NCBI GenBank assembly: GCA_002943765.1
Contig: PQWQ01000016.1
Location: 930,001-994,000, forward strand
Source of the DNA: Psoroptes ovis
Lineage: Eukaryota; Arthropoda; Arachnida; Sarcoptiformes; Psoroptidae
DNA: 64,000 nt
Reading direction: 5' to 3'
The position numbers were made by a program, and so were the translations under genes. Each line of letters starts with the position of its first letter. Position 1 is the first letter of the stretch. Shown here piece by piece: positions 38,558 to 49,162 of the stretch. The notes under the pieces were generated by a model. The model was given only the letters and a program-made list of their open reading frames with translations, had not been told where the DNA came from and made no database searches.

Positions 38558-41500
38558 TCAATTTTCAATCGAAGATGATTTAATTGTATTACGCATCGCT
38601 CTACGTATGGCCAATGTTGATGTTGTAACCGGATTCAATTTGATTGATATTGGTTTTTTTAAACAATCAAACACTAAACTCATATTGGCTTTAATTCTTG
38701 ATAGATCATCATTTGTTTTCAATTCTTTTTGTGGTAATTGTTCACGATGTTTAATCCAATCATGTTCCAATATTTCTTGTGCTTTTAATCGTTTTGTTGG
38801 ATCAATATGTAACATATTTTTGACAAGATTCTATGTATTTTTTTTTTTTTGTAAATTGAAAAATGAATAAATAATTATTTGAATAATATAAGTAATAAAT
38901 TTCAAATGTATTTACTTTGGCTAAATCGCTTATATTTTTCCAATTACCAGATTCGACATCAATTTTTCCTGAACCGATACGTGCCAACACTTCTTCGGGT
39001 GTATCATCTTGACCATTTGCAAACGGTGTTGTACTGTAAAATACAATGAAATTTGATTCAAAATGATCAAAAATATGAATTAAAAAAAAACTTACCCAGC
39101 CAACATTGTATATAATAATACACCAAGCGACCAAATATCACAGGCTTTATCATAGCCTTGACGTCGTAATACTTCTGGTGCTGCAAAATTAGCCGTATAA
39201 CATGGTGTCATCAGCAAACCATTTTCAGCACGTAATTGTTTAGCAAAACCAAAATCACAAATACGAATGGAAGATGGACGACATGATTTATCAGCATATA
39301 AAATATTTGATGGTTTCAAATCACGATGTACAACACCATGTTCATGTAAATAATTGATAGTCATTGCAATCACTTCAATTATTTTACTTGCTTCATATTC
39401 ACAAATGAATTTTTTTGCTAGAATTTTTTCCAATAATTCACCACCTTCCATTAGGTCCATGAACAGGTAAACATTATCATTATCTTCGATGGCATCATAA
39501 AATGTAACAATATTTGGATGATTACTAAAACGCATCAATATGGATATTTCTTCACGACAATTTTGTGCTTTTTTATTGACAATCTAAATCAAAAAGGGTT
39601 CAAATTACAAATTTTTAAAAATCAAAATATTCATGAATATTTCCATACGTACTTTGACAGCATATTGTTTATTGCTTTCAATATGAACACAACGATAACA
39701 ATTGGCAAATGAACCATGACCGATTACTTCGAAGAATTGAAATTCATTCAATGAACGTATCCAACCGGTTGTGTTGATTAATGCTTCGGCAACATCCAGA
39801 GATGTGGTTTTTGTTAATGCTGAAGATGTTGCTGCTGCTGCTGCTGCCGCCGCCGTCGTCGTCGTCGAAGACGTTATCATTGATGGTGCTGTTGATGTGC
39901 TCGATGTTGCCGTTGAATTTGTTGCAAAAGTTGAATTAGTTGGTGATAATTCAGAATCATTTGAATTTAAGGACATTTCTTGTAATAATTGTGGTGCAAC
40001 AAAACTAAATCCACGAAATAAATCTCGCGAACTACTGCTAGGCGGTACACCAGGTGAATCTTGATTTGATTTAAAACAAAGAAATCAATTAATAATATGT
40101 CAATAAGCTTAATTGAACAAACCTTCTGGTGGACGATTACTAGAATCATAACTATGATTATTCGATAATGGCATCAATGATGGTATGAATGGTGGCGTTA
40201 TTTCTTTGTTGAATAATTTTACAAAATCAATTTTTGCAAAAAATGGATGTGATTGTACGGCGCGTTGTTCACTAGGGCCATAACCTAAACGATTCACTGG
40301 ATTACGTTTGAATAATGCTCGTAATAAACTTTGTGCTTCTGAACTTAAATACGGTGGCATTGATAATTTGGCTCTAATCATTGAAAAAATCAATTAGTAT
40401 TTTTATGGATTAAATTATTAAAAATGGTAATACATACTTCATAATTTGTGTCATTGTCTCCTTACGAGATGTTCCTTGAAATGGTAAAACACCGGTCAAC
40501 ATTTCAAACATTAGTACACCGAATGACCACCAATCAACAGCATGTGTATGACCTTTCCTGGAAATAATTTCAGGTGCCATATATTCAACAGTACCACAAA
40601 ATGAAAAACATTTTTCATTATTCAATGATTCTTTACTTAAACCAAAATCAGTTAAATTAATATGACCAGCTGAATCTAATAAAACATTTTCAGGTTTCAA
40701 ATCACGATATATGATGCCTAATGAATGAAGATGATTTAATGCTAATGCCAATTCAGCTAAATAAAATTTAACATCATCTTCGGTGAACATTACTTCATTG
40801 TTTAAACGAGTGAATAGATCACCACCACGTAAATAATCGAGTACCAAATATAATTTGCCTTCAGTTTGAAATGCATAATTTAATTTGACTATAAATGGAT
40901 GTCTTACATCGGCCAATATATCACGTTCAGTTTTTGATCTTAATTTATCTCGAACTGGATTTTTTTTTTGAATGGATAAAAATTTATTAAAGAATTAATC
41001 AATCAATCAATCAATAAATCATTCGCTAACCTTTTAATGTTGCTTTTCGAAGCACTTTCATTGCATATAATGTACCAGCATCTGGACCTTCAACTTTTCG
41101 TACTAAATATACTTTCCCGAATGAACCTTCACCAAGTACACGAATTAAATAGAATTGTGATGGATTTGCTGATGGTGAACCATCTTTCGTAATGTTTGTT
41201 AATTCATATTCTTTTTCACTCGAATCGATATCAATCATTGAATTCGGTGTGTTTGTTCGATGATTATTCATCAATAATAATGTTGTCGATGATAATGATG
41301 ATGATGATGATGATGATATTTGCATATTAATACTATCAATTTTATTTATATTTTCAATATGATTATCAATCATATTACTATTGTTTGTTGTTGTCGCTGC
41401 AGTCGTCGTAGTCGTTGTTGCTGCTGCTGCAGTTGTAGTCGATATGATTGTTGTTGTTGTCGCTGTTGTCGCTGTCGCTGCTGCTGTTGTCGTCGAAGCT

Positions 41501-41783
41501 TGTTGTTGATCATTATTTATTATGGATAAAATATTTTGATTATCATTATTATTAGTATTTTTCGTCGTATTTAAAAGCGTTGTTGATTGTTGCAATATAG
41601 ATTCATCGATCAATGTATGAAATGGATCTTCAGGACTTGGAGTGTTTGGTGATGCTGACTGAATGCAAATATTTCGAAAGAAAATATTCAAATTACAATT
41701 CAAGACTAATGAACGCAATGAATTTGAATACAAACCTCTTTTTGTTTATCACTCCATGGAACAACTAAATTTGCTAATGGCAT
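38558..41783 (-). CDS. RPS6KA: Ribosomal protein S6 kinase, 90 kDa (RSK), dual kinase
   Basis: Eight exons: 41783-41736, 41658-41031, 40954-40438, 40373-40123, 40059-39653, 39583-39096, 39033-38916, 38830-38558; 909 aa against about 740 in vertebrates. ERK-activated kinase. The start MPLANLVVPWSDKQKE matches the RSK N-terminus. N-terminal AGC kinase ~185-445: LGEGSFGKVYLVRK, YRDLKPENVLL, T-loop CFSFCGTVEYMAPE with Ser ~343. The linker has DSPGVPPS (Ser-Pro turn site) and hydrophobic motif FRGFSF with Ser ~499. C-terminal CaMK-like kinase from ~588: IGHGSFANCYRC, HRDLKPSNILY, ERK-site LLMTPCYTANFAAPEVL with Thr ~743. Near the C-terminus, LAIRRAMRNT fits the ERK-docking motif. Extra length comes from a Thr/Ala/Asn insert (~40-165) before the first kinase and a Ser/Thr/Ala insert (~505-570) between the kinases. 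The Thr-Pro ahead of DSPG in vertebrate linkers is missing. Confidence 0.96.
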
Positions 41784-44040
41784 TGTCGCTGTTGTTGTGT
41801 CGGTCGTTTTCTAATTTGAAAATTGTAACAAAAATGGGCCACAAAATCTTGAAATATCAAAAATATTTAAAATATTTGGTTCCGATTGTTCAAAAATATA
41901 TATACGAAAATAATTTTTCCAATCTAATCTATTTTGTTCAAATGATAAAAATAAATAAATAAATGAAATGAAAATGTTTTAAATTTGAAATTCAATTAAA
42001 TATATTTGAATTGAGATATTGGGGCATCCAAAATATTTTTTTTTCCTTATATTAAATTATACAAATGGACAAACAACAACAATTCAACATTTCTCGTATA
42101 TGTCCCTCTGGACCATCGTTTTTTTGTCTATGAACAAATGACAAGTAAAATATGTTTTCAACAAGAAAAATGTTTCAACTTATTTTTACTTCAACTTTTT
42201 TTTTCTCGGAGACGAATTGAAAATTCAAATTCAATTTTTATATTTGCTTTCATTTTCTAGGGATTTCTAGATACACAGATAACCAACCGACTAACTAAAT
42301 AATAATAATAATATTAAATCAACTTGAAAAAAAAACTATTGAAATAAAGTAAACTTTTTGGTTTTCGTTATTCGATGGTTTTCCATTCATATTTCATTCA
42401 AAGATTACAGATATTGTTTATATATGTTTGAAAAATAATAAATGAATAAAATAAATCCATTGAACATATGACAACAACTTATAATCGAAACATCCAAATA
42501 ATAAAAATTGAATCAAATAGTCTGAAATGGATGGTAGAAAATTGAACATAATCATTGAACTTTAATTCGAAATGATGATGATGATGATGATCATCATCAT
42601 AATAATGATATAAATGATAATAATAATAATAAATCTTTATTTTGGTGCTCTGCCTTGGCATTATGATATAAATGATCATCATCGATCGACAATGTCTATC
42701 AATATGCACACACATATATATTGATCATTGATTTTTTAATTTCATTTTCATTTTCAATAATACAAACAATCAATAGTTTATTAGTCATAATCATCATCAT
42801 CATCATCATCACAAATATACAAAAGTCAATAAGTTTTTAATGAATGAATGAAAATACTATTATTTCAAGTGTTGTTTGCCCACACACACACATACACCAA
42901 TACACACCAATAAGCAATAATAATAAAATCAAACAATATATTGATGTTAATAATGATGGCAAATCTTTTTTATGCTTTGAATTGAATTATTGAGTCATTG
43001 ATCATATAAAATATTAATTGAAATAGCGGTTGAATGTATTGTTGTATTGTATTTCAATTGCTGAAATTGACAAAGAAACAATGGCAAATGATTAATCTGG
43101 TTGAACATTGAATATAGCGAGAAGAGAGATCCATAAAAATCAATGAATTATTGACATTTAATCAGCATTTTTTTCTAATTACAAAAATTGAAAAAACACT
43201 GCCAAAAATCATTGAAAAATTCAAACCAATGAATATCATTCAAAGCAATCGCACATTTTGATTGCTCATAGTTTTTATGCTTAAAAATTTTTCAAAAAAA
43301 ATACAAATTCATTGAAATGAAAAATAAAATTTCAATTCAACATTGAATCACATTTAAAACATATAAAAGTCTCATGTTTCGTCGTCGTTGTTGTTGTTGT
43401 CGATGTCGATGCATACAATTATATGTCTGGCAGTGAAGACAACATTGAATGAGTATTCATTTAAAATTCAATTGGGCAAAAATGTAAAAGTGTTTTTTTG
43501 ACCATTTTTTTTTTTCAAAGCTCAATTGAATCAATTCAACGAATATGAAATACGATCCGATTCAAATTCACATTAAAATAATACAAAATAATAATTTAAA
43601 TGGTGTTCAATTCAATTATTCAATTGGCTGCTGTTGTTGCTGTCATAAACATGCTTTGAAATGCATTGAAATGTATTGATTGAATAAAAATAAAAATAAA
43701 AATAAAACAATTTCATAGACTAAATATTGTGTATTTGAATTGAAAAACACAAACACAAATACAATGATGTATTATTATTATTATTATTATGATTATGATT
43801 ATTACCATTTATAATCATTATTATTGTTATTATTATTACGATTATTAATAATAGTTAAATTGTTGAATTATTTCATCGGAAATAAATAAATAAATAAATA
43901 AACGATATCCATTTATTACAAAGATTTATTTTTATTGTATTTGTATTGAATTGAATTGAATACACATTTGCATTTGTATGTTGAACTGTGATTGAATTGA
44001 AATTATTTCTTTTTAATTTTTTCTTTCTTATGAAAAAATA

Positions 44041-44123
44041 TTAGGTTGTCCAATAAGTTCTTGTCGTTTTTATCGTAGAAAATCATCGAAAAAGCGGCAA
44101 GAACTTATCGGACAGCTTTTTAA
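44041..44123 (+). mobile_element. Palindromic MITE copy 3 (subfamily B)
   Basis: Begins TTAGGTTGTCCAATAAGTTC after TA (44039-44040). The inner right arm GGCAAGAACTTATCGGACA pairs with the left, but the terminal ~10 bp (GCTTTTTAA) have decayed. The subfamily is marked by ATAAGTTCTTGTC instead of GAAAAGTTTTTGTC. Confidence 0.75.
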
Positions 44124-44487
44124 TTTTTTAAGAATTTGTTAAGAATTATTATTATTGTTATACATTGATATTTACAAACGTAAATGTTCTGCAAATTTTT
44201 TCACAAAGAATTCTCTGCTCAAAACAATAATAATAATGATGATTATTTATATTTTTATTTAGTTGGACTTGTAATTTGAATCATTTACGTAATAAATATA
44301 CATTAATTGACAGACAGAGTATGAATTGAATCCATACAACGAAAAAAATACCAGAATCGGAATATTCGAAATGAAAAAAAAACAAAAATGAATTAAATTG
44401 AATCAAATTGATTCACAATTGATTTGAATAGCAAAATAAACAGGAAATTTTCGATTCATTCAGTGCCAAAAAAATTGTCTATGTGTG

Positions 44488-44524
<37 letters not shown>

Positions 44525-44868
44525 TATACATACTCATCATTGTTTGTTTCTCATTCATACAATCATTTCTATGAGTTGGAAAAAAAGGAGAAACAATACT
44601 ACAAGTACTGATTATAATTATAATGAATGAATCATTATCAATTTCCTTTTTTTTTGTTGTGTTTGGTGGTGGTTTCAACAACAAATTTTACCAGTTGTTT
44701 TTAAACCAACAGTAACATTAGTTTCCATCATTTACATTTTGTTCAATTCGTAAAGCATTCAAAAAAAAAAAAAAATATAGCTTAAAGCTAAATTAGTTTG
44801 GAGCTAAATTAATTTTGTACTTTGAATGAAATCACAATTTAATGTTCAAAAGTGAAATAATGAAAATA

Positions 44869-44948
44869 TTGAGTTGTCCCATAAGTTCTAGCTGGTTATA
44901 TCGTAGAAAATTATTGAAAAATCGGCAAGAACTTATGGGACAACCTAA
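44869..44948 (+). mobile_element. Palindromic MITE copy 4 (subfamily B)
   Basis: 80 bp with TA flanks (44867-44868, 44949-44950). Ends TTGAGTTGTCCCATAAGTTC and GAACTTATGGGACAACCTAA; middle GGTTATATCGTAGAAAATTA. About 750 bp from copy 3. Confidence 0.85.
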
Positions 44949-46164
44949 TAGAATTCAATCATTCATAGATGATTCATATGATTTATGAAATTCAAAAAAT
45001 TGAATGGAAATGAATCGATGGAAATGAATCATAATTTAAAAATTCCTTCGGGTAACATTTTCAGAGAAAATGATAGAACAATTTACCAAACGAATTGTAT
45101 GAAAATGAAAATGAATTGAGGCTATTTGATTCTCATATATACAAACTGAAATTCTAAGGGTTTGGGATTCTGAATTTTTTTTGATGAAATTTTCAAAATT
45201 TCCTGAATTATTCAAAATTCTTCAAAAATCAAAAGAAATAAACCCATTAACCCTTAGTAAACCCATTTTCCCATTCATTCACTTAATCATTCACTTAATC
45301 ATTTCGAATTGATAAAGACAAGATGTTTTTGTATTTGTTTTCTCTCCTTGTTTCGTTATTTATATTCTTGTAGCAAATGGCATCATAAACAATGAACAAA
45401 ATACTTGAAAATGGATATGAATAAATAACTTTTCAATAAGACTATTTTTATTTACATTTTTATTGTCCAACATTTTAAAACATTTGAAATTTGTATTGTT
45501 TGAATTTCATTTCAATTCCTATTCAAATTTGTATGGAATTCATTTTGAATTTTGTTCAATTTTGTTTTGTTTTTCATTATTTCAAAGACAAAAACAAAAG
45601 AAATTCGAAAAATATTCAAATTTGAATTTACGTCAAATGTTTCAAAAATTCAAATGTTCATCTATTTCATTTATTTATTTATTTATTTATTTTCACTTTT
45701 TTTTTTACTTTTCCAGCTGTTTATGTTTACCCTATGAGCATTTATATACATACATATATGTGTATGTAAGTATAAATACAACGAGTGTAAATAAACAAAT
45801 TTAGAAAAAAACAAAAATAAATAAAAGTAAAAATCAAATAAATAAATAAACTTGAAAATTTTACCAAGAATTTTTTTTTTTTTTTTTGATTTTGTAAATT
45901 TCTTACATTTCAAATATCTTAGCATCTTCAGAATTGAAATGAATGTAAATAAATAAATGAAAAGAAATGGAAATGAATTTCTTCCCATTTATTTCATTTC
46001 AATGTTCCAGCATCATTATTTTCTCTCGGCAACTTTCAAATTTCATTCAATATTAGATAAATTTATGCAAAAGAAATAAAAATAAATTATGGGTATGTAT
46101 GGAAATTGTTTTATTTTATGAAAATTGTTTTTTTTTTTTGCTGAAAAAATTAAATTTTTTTTGA

Positions 46165-46246
46165 CTAGGCTGTCCGCAAAGTTTTTGTCGATTATATCGT
46201 TCGAAAATCATCGGAAAATCAACAAAAACTTTTCGGACAACCTTTA
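46165..46246 (+). mobile_element. Palindromic MITE copy 5 (subfamily A)
   Basis: Ends CTAGGCTGTCCGCAAAGTTT and AAACTTTTCGGACAACCTTT; middle ATTATATCGTTCGAAAATCA. Both termini carry substitutions and the TA duplication is no longer clear, suggesting an older insertion. Confidence 0.75.
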
Positions 46247-47527
46247 AAAAAAATTCATTTTTTCCAATTAAAGTTTTCCATAATTTAAAATTTTGCATAT
46301 TCTTGCCAAAATTCAATTTAATGATAATTGAAACACATGATTTTCACTGATTTTTAAAACTTTAAAAATTTGCTGAATTTTTTTTTTTACTTTTTTTGAA
46401 AGAATCTAATCAACTTTTAGTGATAATTACTTGTAATAATAATAATAATGATAATAAGCTTGATTATTTCGAAACGAAACTTTTTTGAAAAAACAAAAAC
46501 AAAAACAAAGATTATACTTAGTGAAAAAAAAAACTTACATTATTTTCAGTGTTTCATCATTTTCTTCACGTCCAAGATTTGACTTTTGACTTTTAATTGA
46601 TTTAAGAATTGAATTTCTTTTCAAATTTTGAAAATTTCAATTCAAAATTTCCGTTAATTGAAACACAACATTGGAAACAATGAAAGCTTATTTTGAATAT
46701 TTCAAATTTAAATTTAAATTTTGAATTTTGCTGAAAAAAAACAAATGAATCAAATTCAAATTGAATCTGATTAAATTTGAATCAATCTGAATTCAAAGCT
46801 CAAAAAAATTCAAAGCTCAATTAACTATTCTCGGTGATAAAATTCATGATTCATCTGAAATCAAAAGCACAAATAAATTGAAATTTTGTGAATCTTAGCA
46901 GGTGCAGTATTCAATATTCATTTGAATATTTTGAATACATTAACTATTCAAATGACAAGTTGAATCGATTGCAAAATCATTTACATTTGAAAATATTGTT
47001 ATAAATATGAACAACAATTGAATTGATTGTTGAATTGTGATGATTGTAATTTCATCACTGAATTTGGGCTCTTTGATCTTTGGAATTTTTGTTTTTGGCA
47101 CAAAATTGCACTTGGAATCATCTGCTTCTTTGTTCTGCAATGAGATTCAATTGAATTGAATGCAATTGAATTGAATTGAATCGAAAATTAAATGAAATAC
47201 ATTCAATATATCAACAGTAATAATAATCTCATTCTCTGTGTGTGTGTGTGTGTGTTGTCTCTCTGTGTGTATTATATCTATCTATTCCAATATCAATATC
47301 TATTCCATTCCATTCCGATTCAATGTATGAGTGTGCATGTACAATATGTTGTTGTTGTTGTTGTCATGTATTAAAATGTACATGAATTATTTCAATTTTT
47401 TTCAATGTTTCCAAAAATAGCTTAATGAAAATATATATATATATCGGAAAATGATGTTTCAAAAGTATCTTTATCTTGTTTATTATCTATTTTCAGCCAA
47501 AGAAATCCATTGAAAAAAAAATAGATC

Positions 47528-47564
47528 TCAATGATTATTATTATTATATAATAATAATCATTGA
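47528..47564. repeat. 37-bp near-perfect hairpin
   Basis: Two 17-bp arms, TCAATGATTATTATTAT and its exact reverse complement, separated by three bases. Not related to the MITE family by sequence. It may be a chance palindrome in TTA/TAA-rich DNA or the remnant of a fold-back element. Confidence 0.7.
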
Positions 47565-47659
47565 AATAAATTTAAAAAGATATTTTTTCATTTTTTAAAA
47601 ATTATATTTCAATGTTTATTTATTTATTTATTCAGTTTTTTTTTTCTTAAAGAAAAATA

Positions 47660-47742
47660 TTAGGTTGTCCGTAAAGTTTTTGCCGATTTTCCTCATGATT
47701 TTCTACGATATAATCGGCCTAAAAACTTTCCGGACAATCTAA
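47660..47742 (-). mobile_element. Palindromic MITE copy 6 (subfamily A)
   Basis: 83 bp with TA flanks (47658-47659, 47743-47744). Ends TTAGGTTGTCCGTAAAGTTT and CTTTCCGGACAATCTAA. The middle (TTTTCCTCATGATTTTCTACGATATAATCGG) has the orientation of copy 1, opposite to the rest. Confidence 0.85.
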
Positions 47743-48034
47743 TATAATTCAAAATCTGTATATTAGTAGTTATTGAAATATATATTGAATTTTTCAGGTG
47801 TAATATATATATATTTGAGAATAATAATAATTTTTAAAAAATATTATTTCAAATACATTTTCAATATTTTTGTTGTTGTTCCTTGTTTCAAGGTTGATTA
47901 AATTGAAATTTTTGTCATTTATTAATGTGCTTCGAAATGAAATAAATGAATGAATTAATGTTGATGAATGATAGGTGTAAAAATACAATGTATGAATTAA
48001 GGTAAATGCACTATTAAATGTATAAATACATGTA

Positions 48035-48113
48035 TTAGGTTGTCCGAAAAGTTTTTGCTGATTATATCGTAGGGAATTATGAGAAAATCGGTAAGAACTT
48101 ATCGGACGACCAT
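48035..48113 (+). mobile_element. Palindromic MITE copy 7 (mixed subfamily arms)
   Basis: The left arm TTAGGTTGTCCGAAAAGTTT is subfamily A, while the right arm GTAAGAACTTATCGGACGAC carries the AAGAACTTAT of subfamily B. Flanking AAATACATG / CATGTATTT extends the palindrome beyond the element. TA before the element at 48033-48034. Confidence 0.75.
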
Positions 48114-48260
48114 GTATTTGATTTATTATTATTATTATTACATTATGATAGGATATATTCAACATAAATGAATTTTAAATTTTGAATTTTGACATTTTCA
48201 TTTTTTTTTATTCAATTTAATTTTCATTAATTTTATTGAATTTATTTATTTTTTTTTATA

Positions 48261-48340
48261 TTAGGTCGTGCCATAAATTCTTGTCGGTTATTTCGTAGAA
48301 AATTATTGGAAATTAGACAAGAACTTATGGGACAACCTAA
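48261..48340 (+). mobile_element. Palindromic MITE copy 8 (subfamily B)
   Basis: 80 bp with TA flanks (48259-48260, 48341-48342). Ends TTAGGTCGTGCCATAAATTC and GAACTTATGGGACAACCTAA. Only about 150 bp from copy 7. Confidence 0.85.
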
Positions 48341-49021
48341 TATTTTTTTTTTGAAAAAAATATAAAAATATACGAACAATTCAATTATAATCTATTCAGC
48401 TCAGAATAATAATAATAATAAAATGATTCAGATAAAATGAGAAAAAAATTTTTCGAAAATGTCAAGTCATGGATTTATTTCCATTAAACCATTGGGATAA
48501 ATATATATATGTATGTATGTTGCCATATATCACAAATTTTTTTTTATTTTTTGACAATATTTCTTCCGATTTGATTTTCTTTTGTATGTTGTTCACATGG
48601 ATACACACACAGGATTCATGGATACCAATGATGGATACAAATGGCCAAATCATGGTTCGAAAAATGTTGATGATGATGATGATGATGATGATGAAATATA
48701 AATCAATTCAATTCAATTCATTTATTTTTTTGTTTGAATTAAATAATAATAATAAAATGAAAATTTCGAAAAAATGAAATATTTGAATAATGAAATATTT
48801 GACATCATCATCATATTGAATTGAATTGAATAGGTTTACATACAAGTTTTTCAAATACAAATAAATTATTCAATTCAAATCAAATGCACTTGTATATTTC
48901 AATATATTATATATATAATCTATATCGATATTTCAAACTTGAATATACATTTTGATTTTCGATTGAAAATATTCGATTATTACTCATATATATATATATA
49001 TATAATCTTTGATAACGTATC

Positions 49022-49162
49022 AATAATATCGAATGATATTATACAATAATTATTAGATTGTCCGAAAAGTTTTTGCCGGCATTATCGTAGAAAATAATTG
49101 AAAAATCGGCAAAAACTTTTCGTACAACAATAATAATTATTAATATAATTCGATATTATTAT
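49022..49162. repeat. Extended inverted repeat surrounding MITE copy 9
   Basis: The left flank AATAATATCGAATGATATTA...ATAATTATTA is matched on the right by the reverse complement of TAATAATTATTAATATAATTCGATATTATT, with one substitution and a 4-bp gap. Together with the 78-bp MITE this forms about 140 bp of nearly continuous fold-back DNA. Confidence 0.75.
49053..49130 (+). mobile_element. Palindromic MITE copy 9, inside a larger inverted repeat
   Basis: Ends TTAGATTGTCCGAAAAGTTT and AAACTTTTCGTACAACAA; middle GGCATTATCGTAGAAAATAA. TA follows at 49131-49132. The flanks on both sides are themselves inverted copies of each other (see repeat at 49022-49162). Confidence 0.8.

Noticed and set aside
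47794..48165. 123-codon minus-strand frame
   Set aside because: Reads through MITE copy 7 and AT-rich flanks; no protein character.
48610..48708. Possible exon after CACACACAG encoding FMDTNDGYKWPNHGSKN, faintly like a WRKY/GCM core
   Set aside because: The zinc-binding residues are absent, the frame runs into a GAT repeat and stops, and the acceptor is part of a CA repeat. Probably chance.
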